34,085 bases of DNA from a virus (IMGVR_UViG_3300029448_000184:1-34085); one strand, 5' to 3'. Positions 17,214 to 25,136 are shown, numbered from the stretch's first letter. Numbers and translations: made by a program. The notes: generated by a model from the letters alone, not told the origin.

Positions 17214-18164
17214 CTAACTAAAGCTACCATATGATGTTTGTGAAAATGGTGGTCTTGAATTACTTATTGATGAACCCGATGTATATGTAGACTCAAGATA
17301 TTCGCTATCAACTGTTGGTGCATCTTGTTTTTCAAATGCATTGGCTCGTCTTGCTTCTGGCATAATTACATTATTAAATTCTTCTAACAATAATTTGTAA
17401 AATTCTAACTCACCTGTAATAGGAACAGCCATTCTTGCCGCTAATAATACAACAAACGCTTGTTGAAATAAAGAATCCATATTTTCTGGTTCTGGTGCTT
17501 TTGAATAACATAAGTATATATTTTCTTCATTTGATAACAATGCGTTACCCTCTATGCTGTAATAAACTTTTGATTTACCATAGTAATAAACTTCTGATGT
17601 GTTTGTTACATATGATGTTCTTATAAAACCTGTTGGTAATCTATGTTGATATGAATATTCAAAATCAGGTTTTACTACTGTTATAGTTGCACCTGTTGCG
17701 GCAGAACTACCACTATTATAATCTCCATTAGGATTATATGTAGTAGAAGATAAAGTTATAGGTGCTTGGTTTCCACCTCCATACCCTAATGTTAAACTCC
17801 ATCTGCTATTAGTATCATCATATACTAAATTTACATATCCATTAGTAGCTGATGTGCCTGTAGTATATGTTGGTTTTCCGTTTGAATCTGTTCCTGTAGC
17901 AGATAAATCTCCACTAAAACCACCCTGTGCAGTTATAGTAGAGCCTATTGCTATATTAATTTCAAATGCACCTAATCTGCTTCTTGACTTACAACAGTTC
18001 CATTTGTGCATACGAATTAATTCATCTAATGTATTTGTATAATGTAAGTTGACTGTTTTTGCGTGTGATAAAGTGTTGTCTGTAATTTCAGAATCGGTAA
18101 GTGTTAGTCTTTCACTACCTAGTTTACTTAATGCTAAATTTATTATGTCTGTTTTAGATGCCAT
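17214..18164 (-). CDS. Tail tubular protein A (T7 gp11-like head-tail adaptor) with inserted beta domain
   Basis: 316 residues. The N terminus (MASKTDIINLALSKLGSERL ...) and HYTNTLDELIRMHKWNCCKSRSRL match the conserved start of gp11-type adaptors, which form the ring between portal and nozzle. T7 gp11 has 196 residues; the extra length is a Gly/Ser/Thr-rich beta region at about 70-170 (GGFSGDLSATGTDSNGKPTY ... DYNSGSSAATGATITV). The adaptor fold resumes after it (FEYSYQHRLPTGFIRTSYV, LCYSKAPEPENMDSLFQQAF). The start codon follows directly on the T-tract of the terminator at 18166-18193 and has no Shine-Dalgarno sequence. Nine bases separate its stop from the nozzle start. Confidence 0.88.
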   Translation of the reverse strand: MASKTDIINLALSKLGSERLTLTDSEITDNTLSHAKTVNLHYTNTLDELIRMHKWNCCKSRSRLGAFEINIAIGSTITAQGGFSGDLSATGTDSNGKPTYTTGTSATNGYVNLVYDDTNSRWSLTLGYGGGNQAPITLSSTTYNPNGDYNSGSSAATGATITVVKPDFEYSYQHRLPTGFIRTSYVTNTSEVYYYGKSKVYYSIEGNALLSNEENIYLCYSKAPEPENMDSLFQQAFVVLLAARMAVPITGELEFYKLLLEEFNNVIMPEARRANAFEKQDAPTVDSEYLESTYTSGSSISNSRPPFSQTSYGSFS

Positions 18165-18165
18165 G

Positions 18166-18193
18166 ATAAAAAAATATGGGGGGTTGCCCCCCC
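18166..18193 (-). terminator. Intrinsic terminator after the capsid module
   Basis: On the minus strand six G, a GCAA tetraloop and six C (18193 down to 18178) form a GC hairpin with a GNRA loop, followed by ATA and seven T (18168-18174). It starts nine bases after the stop of the 137-residue gene and ends one base before the ATG of the gp11-like gene. T7 places its main late terminator at the same point, just after the capsid gene. It is probably partial, because no promoter is visible for the tail genes beyond it. Confidence 0.82.
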
Positions 18194-18201
18194 TGTTAGT
18201 C

Positions 18202-18615
18202 TTACTCGTTTGTTGCGATTAGGATATATCCTGAAATTGTAACTGATTGGTCTACGTTAGCATCCGTTGTTACAATTAAAGTTTTATTTCCTAAGTCTAC
18301 ACTACCTGCCGCACTTCCTGTAGTAGGAAAAGCAATTTCTCCTGCCGCAGATGTAGCACCTGAAGTACCAACTGCATCAGTATCATCAGCATGACCAACA
18401 AGAATAGTAGAATTTGTGCTACTACTATGTGGGTCTGTGAAAAATAAAGAAGCCGCTATTAAACGTGCTTCTTTTGGAAGAACATCACTAATATTGTGAG
18501 TTCCTGCACCTGTGCCTGTAGCTAAAGATACTGGAATTGCTTGAACATTTCCACGATAGTTAGACTTTGTTACAAGACCTGAATTTAGGTTTGTTACTTC
18601 TGTTGAATTTGCCAT
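18202..18615 (-). CDS. Capsid-associated protein (possible decoration protein)
   Basis: 137 residues, rich in Thr, Ser, Ala and Gly with a beta pattern, beginning MANSTEVTNLNSGLVTKSNY. It has a good ribosome site (AGGAGGATAGTTAA) and follows the major capsid gene by 12 bases, before the terminator. Made in the same unit as the capsid protein and hence likely abundant, it is plausibly a head decoration or head-fibre protein. No specific family is recognised, so the role is inferred from position and composition. Confidence 0.65.
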   Translation of the reverse strand: MANSTEVTNLNSGLVTKSNYRGNVQAIPVSLATGTGAGTHNISDVLPKEARLIAASLFFTDPHSSSTNSTILVGHADDTDAVGTSGATSAAGEIAFPTTGSAAGSVDLGNKTLIVTTDANVDQSVTISGYILIATNE

Positions 18616-18627
18616 TTAACTATCCTC

Positions 18628-19680
18628 CTATTGTTGGCATGGGATTGCGATAATTTTTTCTTCTTCCATACGAACAGCACCAAATTCTGCTTTCATGTAC
18701 GCATAGTAGTTGAAAGATTTATCAGCTCTCTCACTAATTTTAGTTGTTATGTCAGGATTGACTTCGAATAATACTGAATCTTGAATCATAGCATAACAGC
18801 AACGAGTTGTACCCGCTGGTGCTACCCATGTTCCTGTGTCAGCATTAACATTAGCTGTAGTATCTACAGAAATGTCAGTTGCAGCATGAGAGTCAGCATC
18901 GGCAGACATGAAAGGAACAATGTTAGAAATACAGAAGCTTGCACCCATGTAATCATAAATTTGTCCTGCACCCTGCTCATTAACCCTTGCACCACCACGA
19001 TTATCAAAATCTGTGAAGTTGCTGTCATTCATGATGTCCTGCCACTGATGCCAAGAAATCTTGAATAAAGGTTTTTGAGTTTCGATGTCAACACTATTGT
19101 TTCCAAACGTAGCTAATGTTTCAAGGAACTTACCATAGTTGAAACCTAATCGGTTAGCCGCACCATCAGCACCAATACTTCCATCACTTTTAGTTTTTAC
19201 ACTAATGATGTTTTTGTCTTGGTTTCCCGAGTTGCCTGATGTTGCATATGGAAATTCACCAAATTCAACGTCATCAGCACCTTCAACTCCACCTTTAGCA
19301 CTACCTAGAGCCGCCGCATCAATCACTAAATCTTCTTGTCGAAGAAATTTATTCTTCATAACAGCTAATTTTTGTGAACGTGGGTCGATTCCCATTTTAG
19401 ATAAGTCCGCCCAATCCATGAATTGTCCATCTTGGAATTGAGAACGTGTTATACGTCTACGACTGTAATCAATGTCTGATACAGGAGAATCTCCAAATCG
19501 GTTAGTTACCTTTGATGGAAGACCGCCGCCTGTAGTACGTTGATATACACCTTCTTTGCGAAATAAATCGCCTGTAGCAAGTGAAACATAAGGTCTCATT
19601 TTGCCACCTACAGTTTCAACAGTTTCTCTTACAGCTCTGTCAAAACCTGTGATATAAGTATTAAGCAGATTTCCCGCCAT
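18628..19680 (-). CDS. Major capsid protein
   Basis: 350 residues, close to T7 gp10A in length (345). It begins MAGNLLNTYITGFDRAVRE and carries SPVSDIDYSRRRITRSQFQD and KISWHQWQDIMNDSNF, consistent with podovirus capsid proteins of the HK97 fold. It follows a scaffold-like gene and a dedicated promoter, and has a strong ribosome site (CGGAGGTATATT). It also has a higher G+C content than the surrounding late genes, as often seen in highly expressed capsid genes. The capsid call rests on position, size and expression signals as well as sequence style. Confidence 0.88.
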   Translation of the reverse strand: MAGNLLNTYITGFDRAVRETVETVGGKMRPYVSLATGDLFRKEGVYQRTTGGGLPSKVTNRFGDSPVSDIDYSRRRITRSQFQDGQFMDWADLSKMGIDPRSQKLAVMKNKFLRQEDLVIDAAALGSAKGGVEGADDVEFGEFPYATSGNSGNQDKNIISVKTKSDGSIGADGAANRLGFNYGKFLETLATFGNNSVDIETQKPLFKISWHQWQDIMNDSNFTDFDNRGGARVNEQGAGQIYDYMGASFCISNIVPFMSADADSHAATDISVDTTANVNADTGTWVAPAGTTRCCYAMIQDSVLFEVNPDITTKISERADKSFNYYAYMKAEFGAVRMEEEKIIAIPCQQ

Positions 19681-19814
19681 AATATACCTCCGTTAAGTTA
19701 ATATTTACATACTAGTTTTTCGGCTATGAGTATCCGCACCTACGGGTCTGCCTAATTTAAGGTTTTCACCCCGACTCTCCCATTGGCTGTAAAAGGTATC
19801 AATGTTTAAATCTG
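19681..19814 (-). promoter_or_regulatory. Structured 5' leader of the major capsid gene
   Basis: About 130 transcribed bases lie between the capsid promoter and ATG, unusual in a block where genes mostly overlap. On the minus strand I see ATACCTTT (19791-19798) complementary, with two G-U pairs, to GGAGGTAT (19685-19692), which contains the Shine-Dalgarno site. Inside are CGGG/CCCG and GAGT/ACTC pairings that could form a junction, plus a GGT-GAAA-ACC mini-hairpin. No known riboswitch class is recognised. Function as a translational control or stability element is inferred. Confidence 0.4.
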
Positions 19815-19820
19815 AACAAC

Positions 19821-19850
19821 TATATACTATATTTTAATTTATTTTGTCAA
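19821..19850 (-). promoter_or_regulatory. Sigma-70-type promoter for the capsid module
   Basis: A perfect TTGACA (19845-19850) and TATATA (19821-19826; 5 of 6) are separated by 18 bases in a very AT-rich stretch between scaffold and capsid genes. It matches the fibre promoter in the bases before the -35 (TTTACTTGACA). It suggests transcription by the host polymerase. Confidence 0.65.
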
Positions 19851-19858
19851 GTAAATTT

Positions 19859-20686
19859 TTATACAATTTTTTCAAGTAAAGCTTGACGTTGTTTAAGCAT
19901 TCTTTGATACTCTGAAGTACCTGTGTTACCTTGATATTCATACATATCCCTTTCTAAGTCATCTAACTGGTCACTAATAGTAGCAAAGTTTTGTTCCATT
20001 CCATCTTGGATAATTTCATCTTCACTAATCATTGGTACAACATTATTAAACATTGCTTTAATAAAATCAACATTGTTTCCAATAGCAGGGTCATCTTTAA
20101 AATCAGATAAACCAAGATAATCCATAATATTAGCTACTTTACCCATGTTGTATTCGTAACTATCTCCAGTCCATTCTTTTCTTAATGTATCTTCAGATTC
20201 ACGAATACTTAATTCATTTTCTTGTTCCATACTAGAAAACTGTTCTTTACTACCATTAATTTCCCAGTCCATTAATTTTTGTGCTTGGTCTTGAGTTAAT
20301 CCAATACTGTGAGCAAGTTCAGAAAAATTATTAACTCTGTTATCATCAACCTCAAAACCTTCTTCGGGTTCTTCAAACTCAAAGTTATACCCTTCTTTTG
20401 TTTCGGGTATACCCATAATTTCTCTACGTTTATTTACATCATTTTCATCTTCAGAAGTCCAAAAGTCTTCTGCTTTTTTACCTATTTGCGATTGAGCATT
20501 TATTGCTCCTTTAACTAAGTCTGTTGGATTGTCGTACTTTGACCATATAGAGTGTTTACCTAAATCATCAGGTAATCCATCTCTCCATGCTTCGTTAAAC
20601 TTTCCTTCATCTGTTAAAATATCAACAGCCTGTTCTACAGTATCCGATGTTTCTACGGGTGTTTCTACAGTTTGTTCTTCACTCAT
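19859..20686 (-). CDS. Scaffold (capsid assembly) protein, T7 gp9-like
   Basis: 275 residues, very acidic (SEEQTVETPVETSDTVEQAV at the start) and largely helical, ending in a basic segment (MLKQRQALLEKIV). Acidic helical proteins between portal and capsid genes are the scaffolds around which podovirus procapsids form. T7 gp9 has 307 residues. It starts at ATG 20686 behind AAGGATAATTAA and is followed by the capsid promoter. Confidence 0.82.
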   Translation of the reverse strand: MSEEQTVETPVETSDTVEQAVDILTDEGKFNEAWRDGLPDDLGKHSIWSKYDNPTDLVKGAINAQSQIGKKAEDFWTSEDENDVNKRREIMGIPETKEGYNFEFEEPEEGFEVDDNRVNNFSELAHSIGLTQDQAQKLMDWEINGSKEQFSSMEQENELSIRESEDTLRKEWTGDSYEYNMGKVANIMDYLGLSDFKDDPAIGNNVDFIKAMFNNVVPMISEDEIIQDGMEQNFATISDQLDDLERDMYEYQGNTGTSEYQRMLKQRQALLEKIV

Positions 20687-20696
20687 TTAATTATCC

Positions 20697-20786
20697 TTAT
20701 TTTTTATATTTTTTAGTTGTTGTTTTTTTTACCGTTTTCTTTTTTGTAGGTTTTGCAACCATTTTCTTTTTACTTCCATATTTCAT
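20697..20786 (-). CDS. Lysine-rich micro-protein (29 residues)
   Basis: A short frame between the 44-residue gene and the scaffold gene. It starts MKYGSKKKMVAKP and continues in Lys/Thr only, with 14 lysines in 29 residues and no acidic residue. GGAGAT lies nine bases before the ATG, overlapping the stop of the previous gene. The gene fills what would otherwise be an unexplained gap. Strong positive charge suggests binding of DNA or of the acidic scaffold; this is inference. Poly-A-rich coding makes a chance frame conceivable, but the ribosome site and fit argue for a gene. Confidence 0.6.
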   Translation of the reverse strand: MKYGSKKKMVAKPTKKKTVKKTTTKKYKK

Positions 20787-20795
20787 GTAAATCTC

Positions 20796-20930
20796 CTATA
20801 TTAATTTTCTTTTTTGTGATAATAAATATGCTTTTCTTTGTTCGGGACTCATATCATAAATTGGTTTTATTTTTTTAGTTTTAAAATTTCCTTTAGGATT
20901 TTTTTGTAATTGTTTAAAAAGTGTTTCCAT
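20796..20930 (-). CDS. Small basic hypothetical protein (44 residues)
   Basis: Frame from ATG 20930 to TAG 20796-20798, reading METLFKQLQKNPKGNFKTKK and ending YLLSQKRKLI. It begins two bases after the stop of the Bbp19-like gene and its stop overlaps the ribosome site of the next gene. It is basic, with a helical C-terminal half containing DMSPEQRKAYLLSQ. No family recognised. Position between portal and scaffold suggests a head-assembly role. Confidence 0.6.
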   Translation of the reverse strand: METLFKQLQKNPKGNFKTKKIKPIYDMSPEQRKAYLLSQKRKLI

Positions 20931-20932
20931 AT

Positions 20933-21139
20933 TTAACTTTCTGAAATAATTGCATCAATGTATCTGTATATATCCTGTAAAGCATTACGATATACCATTT
21001 CTTCTAACGTCAATGAGCTTCCTGCTTGCTCATCAATCATTGAAAATCTTCTTAAATCATTTAATACTTCTTTTCCTTCTGGAGATAATAGACACCTGCG
21101 ATAGCAAGCGACTAGGTTTTCAGCATCCTTGCGTTCCAT
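20933..21139 (-). CDS. Bbp19-like small structural protein
   Basis: 68 residues, helical. The core LLSPEGKEVLNDLRRFS followed by LTLEEMVYRNALQDIYRYID resembles the small Bbp19-type proteins found between portal and scaffold genes in many podoviruses: a SPxGxxVLxDL segment, then an R-x-x-L-x-D-I-type helix. Ribosome site AAGGATAA; ATG one base after the portal stop. The molecular role of the family is not well known to me. The assignment is from motif memory and position. Confidence 0.6.
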   Translation of the reverse strand: MERKDAENLVACYRRCLLSPEGKEVLNDLRRFSMIDEQAGSSLTLEEMVYRNALQDIYRYIDAIISES

Positions 21140-21140
21140 T

Positions 21141-22781
21141 TTATCCTTCTAATTGATTAAGTATACTATCTGGTGATACTGCACCACTTACTTTTTGAGC
21201 GGCATCTGCTATAGCGGGTAATTGTTGCAACTGTTGTTGTTGTGCCATAGCTTCTGCTTTTTCTTCTCTTTCTTGTTCTACTTCCATTGGGTCTTTTAAT
21301 GCGTTCATGCTAGAACTATTAGCAAACCATATTTCTCTAAATAATTGGTCAGGGTCAACATTTTCTAATGATTTTAACATTTCTGGATTCATTTGTGCTA
21401 ATTCACCAAATACTCTCATAGTGTTAACCGCACCCATAGTTTCAAAAGATTTAGTAGCTAATGACAATCTTCCTACATAATCTACTTCAAAATCTGCTGA
21501 TTTTAATAATTCCTGTGGAATTTCAGGTAATAATTTACGTTTTTGTAAAATATAATATGCATTAGTCATTATAGGATTTATATGTTCTTCAATATATCTA
21601 CTAACAAATGGAGATAAACTCATTAAATCAGTAGTCATACGTTCTTGAACTTCGGTTGCTGTCATATTTCTATATTGGTCTAATGGTCTAAATAAATGAT
21701 TAAAAAATTGACGTTTAATTTGGTTTTCATGTAAATCAAATATTTCTTTTGCAAGCTGTGGATTACCATTTGGTGCAAGTCTTTCTGGTTTTCCATTAGG
21801 ATTAGTTGCTCTCCATTTAATAAATGCACCTGCACGACTACTCATACCGCTAACACTGTCGTCATCAGGAACAAGCCATTGTGGATTTGCATGATGTTCA
21901 GCCGCTATAATCATAGAACGATAAACAACATTAGTTCTTCTTGCAGTTCCAAGACACATACTCATAGGTGAACGACCATATATTTCTTCATTACCCACCA
22001 TAAATCTTGATACTTTAAATGGATTATAATCAAATCCACTTTCTTTTACAATTTCTTTTGTGTCTAAGGATACATGATAAGATGCAAATGGTTTATCTAT
22101 AGATTTTTTGCTTCCTACTTTATAATTTTTTCTTGGTGATACAAATTGTATAAATTTAAATTTTGTTTCCTCGTATTTTGAATTATTATCTAAAATTTTA
22201 TCAAGCTTTGCTAGTCTTAAAGCTTCTTCACCAAATTTTAATATAGCTTGTCTACCAGAAAGTTGATATTTTCTAGCTACAGTATCAACTTCATGTAAAT
22301 GATTTTCATCTATTCTTACTTCATCTATTATGTAGTTTCTAAATTTAATTATTTTTTCATCATCTTCTTCTATTGAAAGACAATTAGTTCCAAAACAACC
22401 TAATGAAAGTAATGCTTGAAATTCTTCTTGAGCAAAATTACTACTAATTAATACTTGATGTGCAATACGACTTACTTCTTCAAAATAATTAGCTACATTT
22501 TTATTAGCCATCATCATAGGAGAAGGATGTCTAAATTTTGCCCATACAGTGTTTGGCGGAAACATATGAGAAAAAAATCCTGATGCAAAAGAATAGTTTG
22601 CTTCTATACAGGTATCTATCATTCGTTGTGGTGGTTTTTCCTGTCCTGCTACACGAATACGATTAATGTTATCGTTAGTTGGAAAACAAAAATCTGCACA
22701 TTCTTGCCATAAATTTTGCCAGTTACCAATAACATTTGAACTCATGTTATTATATTTTTTAATTATTGTATTACCGTCCAT
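21141..22781 (-). CDS. Portal protein (head-tail connector, podovirus type)
   Basis: 546 residues from the ATG at 22781, which shares one base with the previous stop (TGATG); T7 gp8 has 536. The WQNLWQECADFCFP segment near residue 20, the ASGFFSHMFPPNTVWAKFR segment near 70 and the PLDQYRNMTATEVQERMTTDLMSLSPF segment (starting about residue 365) are typical of T7-like connectors. Twelve copies would form the ring through which DNA is packed and ejected. The C terminus is Gln-rich and low in complexity. An in-frame TTG one codon earlier is less likely as start. Confidence 0.93.
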   Translation of the reverse strand: MDGNTIIKKYNNMSSNVIGNWQNLWQECADFCFPTNDNINRIRVAGQEKPPQRMIDTCIEANYSFASGFFSHMFPPNTVWAKFRHPSPMMMANKNVANYFEEVSRIAHQVLISSNFAQEEFQALLSLGCFGTNCLSIEEDDEKIIKFRNYIIDEVRIDENHLHEVDTVARKYQLSGRQAILKFGEEALRLAKLDKILDNNSKYEETKFKFIQFVSPRKNYKVGSKKSIDKPFASYHVSLDTKEIVKESGFDYNPFKVSRFMVGNEEIYGRSPMSMCLGTARRTNVVYRSMIIAAEHHANPQWLVPDDDSVSGMSSRAGAFIKWRATNPNGKPERLAPNGNPQLAKEIFDLHENQIKRQFFNHLFRPLDQYRNMTATEVQERMTTDLMSLSPFVSRYIEEHINPIMTNAYYILQKRKLLPEIPQELLKSADFEVDYVGRLSLATKSFETMGAVNTMRVFGELAQMNPEMLKSLENVDPDQLFREIWFANSSSMNALKDPMEVEQEREEKAEAMAQQQQLQQLPAIADAAQKVSGAVSPDSILNQLEG

Positions 22782-23002
22782 CAATAAGAGCTCATCATTG
22801 TAGAAGGTGATTCAGTAATCTCACCTTTTTTCTTTTTTCTTTTAGGTGACGTTATCATTGTATCTTGCATTGTAAATTGGTCATCCATAGTTTGACGCAT
22901 ATAATTTTGTTGGTTTGTAACATCAATCATTTCTGGTGGCTTTGGTGGCTCAACAACAGCGGGTGGTGGTGGTAATGGTTTACTTTTACTTCTTCTGCCC
23001 AT
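22781..23002 (-). CDS. Small proline-rich hypothetical protein
   Basis: 73 residues with an N-terminal basic/proline-rich stretch (RRSKSKPLPPPPAVVEPPKP) and a Lys-rich segment (SPKRKKKKGEI). It is probably disordered. It overlaps the upstream gene by 17 bases and the portal start by one base, so translation is coupled. Similar short proline-rich proteins occur beside podovirus portals, but I do not recognise a named family. Confidence 0.6.
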   Translation of the reverse strand: MGRRSKSKPLPPPPAVVEPPKPPEMIDVTNQQNYMRQTMDDQFTMQDTMITSPKRKKKKGEITESPSTMMSSY

Positions 23003-23318
23003 AGTATTTATTCCTAAATTTTTTGTAATCTAAAAGTCTTATCTTTTTATCTTTATCTTCTCTATGATAGCATAAATATGGTAATGGTTCAAAAACACTA
23101 AATAACTTTTTAATATTACCTAACGCATAAACTACATACCATGTATCAGGTTTGTCAAGCTTATTGTGATTCTTTTTTGTTATGTAATATGAATGTGTTT
23201 TATATCCACAAACAAATACATTATTATCTAAATATATGTGTGTGCATTTTTTTAACAAATCTAATGCATTCGGGTCAAATTCAAGATATTGTTCGAATGG
23301 TGTCATACTATCATCCAA
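22986..23318 (-). CDS. Hypothetical protein between terminase and portal
   Basis: 110 residues, overlapping the terminase end by 16 bases and the next gene by 17. Alpha/beta pattern with aromatic strands (KCTHIYLDNNVFVCGYKTHS, DTWYVVYALGNIKKLFSVF) and a basic C terminus. In T7-like phages small acetyltransferase-like proteins can occur in the late region, and the strand pattern faintly recalls such folds, but no cofactor motif is visible. Function unknown. Confidence 0.65.
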   Translation of the reverse strand: MDDSMTPFEQYLEFDPNALDLLKKCTHIYLDNNVFVCGYKTHSYYITKKNHNKLDKPDTWYVVYALGNIKKLFSVFEPLPYLCYHREDKDKKIRLLDYKKFRNKYYGQKK

Positions 23319-24682
23319 TCATCAGAAATAAACTCTGGAGTTCTACTTGAATCTTTTTTAATTAAATACTCACTAACCATCCGATGATGCATAGCCATAA
23401 ATAACATTCGCACAGCATCCGCACCGTGTGAATGTTCATTGTGTAATATTCTACCTGTGTTGGGATTCCATTGGTAGTTCGTAAGATGTTCAAGTAATTG
23501 ACTATTTTTCTCATCAATTTTGCAATCAGGAAGATGCCGTCTGACAATCTCAATGTCATCTCGCACCGAATTGGTTTTTGGGATTGGTCGTATTTCAAAG
23601 CTATACTGTGTACGGCAGAAGTCCAAGATATTAGTTCCTGTGTTACCCATACGCTTTTTAGCGTCATGCGGCATATAATGTCCTGCGTATTTATAATTCT
23701 TTTCATTCACCACATCCAGATAATGTTTTATATCATAACCAGTGTTTTCATAGTAGTCAATAATAAAAGCTTTATTATCTTTAATAAATGCAAACACTAT
23801 AGCAGTTGGGTCATCAACACCCAAGTCCCAAAATGTAAAAATTGGTTCATTTTGTGCAGAAATGCTAGTAATATTGCCTTTATTTTGTATTTTAACCATT
23901 TCATAACCGTAAACAGAATTGGCTACATCAGATACCGCTTCGTTTAAATATTCTTGTCTTGCGAGCGAATATGATATCATTTTTGAGTCAATTCTATCTT
24001 GGATATTTAAATATTGAACATTGGTGTACGGGTCTATTTTTCCCTGTAATTCTGGATTTAAGTTTATTTCATCGCTTATCCAGTAGTATCTTTTTGTATC
24101 TTCAGGTGTTAACCACTCACAGAACCAGTTCGGGTTGTCTTTGTTGGCTTCATACATCTGATATAGTTGGTTTTTCTTACCACGCATCGTACCATTCATA
24201 ATTATAAATGAGTTACCCTCATCCAAAATAGGTGCAAGAAATCCTGTTACCTCCTGTTTATGTAATGAAAACTCGGATAATGCGTAACCGTAACCACCCT
24301 GCCCTACGAAATCTAGGTTATCCGTACCACCCATATTAACTGTTGAGCCATTAATAAGTTTAATTTTTAAATCTGTATTGTTTTTATTTAACACAATTTC
24401 TGGAGGAAAAATTAAATCTATAAGGTGTCCGCTCTTTTCTCCTATGCTTACAATGTTATTCCATATAGCACGCTCCGCCCATTTGCGGGTTGGAAACAAA
24501 TAATAATATGACCCGACACGGGTCATCGCTTTTTTGGATAGTATACTGGCGGTGGTAACATCCTTTCCATGCCGTCTGGGATGGCTTATTAGAATGTTTC
24601 TAGCACCATTATCGAGTGCTTTCCATGCACCTAATTGATAATTTCTTGGTTTAAGTTGTGGTAATCTTATTCTGTTTCCCAT
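23303..24682 (-). CDS. Terminase large subunit (DNA-packaging ATPase/nuclease)
   Basis: 459 residues. The N-terminal ATPase has a Walker A variant HPRRHGKD at residues 34-41 (Lys40) and a Walker B end YALSEF with the catalytic Glu at about 137. The C-terminal nuclease half has FTFWDLGVDDPTAIVF near residue 285, with the first metal-binding Asp, and HSHGADAVRMLF near 430. It pumps DNA into the procapsid through the portal and cuts concatemers. The start overlaps the putative small subunit by 16 bases. The gene is visibly richer in G+C than the giant internal protein gene. Confidence 0.93.
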   Translation of the reverse strand: MGNRIRLPQLKPRNYQLGAWKALDNGARNILISHPRRHGKDVTTASILSKKAMTRVGSYYYLFPTRKWAERAIWNNIVSIGEKSGHLIDLIFPPEIVLNKNNTDLKIKLINGSTVNMGGTDNLDFVGQGGYGYALSEFSLHKQEVTGFLAPILDEGNSFIIMNGTMRGKKNQLYQMYEANKDNPNWFCEWLTPEDTKRYYWISDEINLNPELQGKIDPYTNVQYLNIQDRIDSKMISYSLARQEYLNEAVSDVANSVYGYEMVKIQNKGNITSISAQNEPIFTFWDLGVDDPTAIVFAFIKDNKAFIIDYYENTGYDIKHYLDVVNEKNYKYAGHYMPHDAKKRMGNTGTNILDFCRTQYSFEIRPIPKTNSVRDDIEIVRRHLPDCKIDEKNSQLLEHLTNYQWNPNTGRILHNEHSHGADAVRMLFMAMHHRMVSEYLIKKDSSRTPEFISDDWMIV

Positions 24683-24969
24683 ACAACTTCAGCAAAATTT
24701 ACAGGTTCAATAATTAAATCTTGCGTATCCTCTTTTATTCCTTCGACGTGTACTAGTTCTCTTGCGGCGGCGGCACTACCATTATCCATTTGTCTTTTTA
24801 ATGCTTCGGATATGTACAGCTTTACGCTACTCTTATCGTTCCAGTCTATACTAGAACCCTCCATAACCATATCCGCCTTGCGTCGAAACTCGGCTAATTC
24901 TTTAGCGTACGCCCATAACTTCTTATTATCCTCACTCTTTAAATCGCTGTATATAGTTTCTGCACTCAT
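24667..24969 (-). CDS. Putative terminase small subunit
   Basis: 100 residues, helical and charged (LWAYAKELAEFRRKADMVME, VKLYISEALKRQM) with an acidic C terminus. It sits directly in front of, and overlaps, the large terminase gene, where the small DNA-recognition subunit is normally encoded; the size fits (T7 gp18 has 89). I see no clear helix-turn-helix, so the assignment rests mainly on position. Confidence 0.65.
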   Translation of the reverse strand: MSAETIYSDLKSEDNKKLWAYAKELAEFRRKADMVMEGSSIDWNDKSSVKLYISEALKRQMDNGSAAAARELVHVEGIKEDTQDLIIEPVNFAEVVWETE

Positions 24970-25136
24970 TTAGACCAATCTATACTATCGTAGTTTTCAC
25001 GATACTTTTCCTTGTCAAATTTTGCGTAATTATAATTTAAGCCTTCACGATTTTCACGTTTATTTTTAGCTTTCCAATTACGTTCTGCCTGTGCATCAGG
25101 ACTGTATCTATGAGGTAAGTTCGGAAAGTGTCCCAT
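24966..25136 (-). CDS. Hypothetical small protein upstream of terminase
   Basis: 56 residues from ATG 25136 to TGA 24966-24968, overlapping the next start as ATGA. It begins MGHFPNLPHRYSPDAQAERN and is rich in Asn, Lys, Glu and Tyr, probably helical or disordered. AGAAAGG lies nine bases before the ATG. It continues the overlapping run of the packaging genes, which supports it as real. No family recognised. Confidence 0.55.
   Translation of the reverse strand: MGHFPNLPHRYSPDAQAERNWKAKNKRENREGLNYNYAKFDKEKYRENYDSIDWSK

Noticed and set aside
23362-23947. Frames of 114 and 149 residues overlapping the terminase gene on both strands
   Set aside because: They lie wholly inside a well-supported terminase frame, and show no motif or ribosome site.
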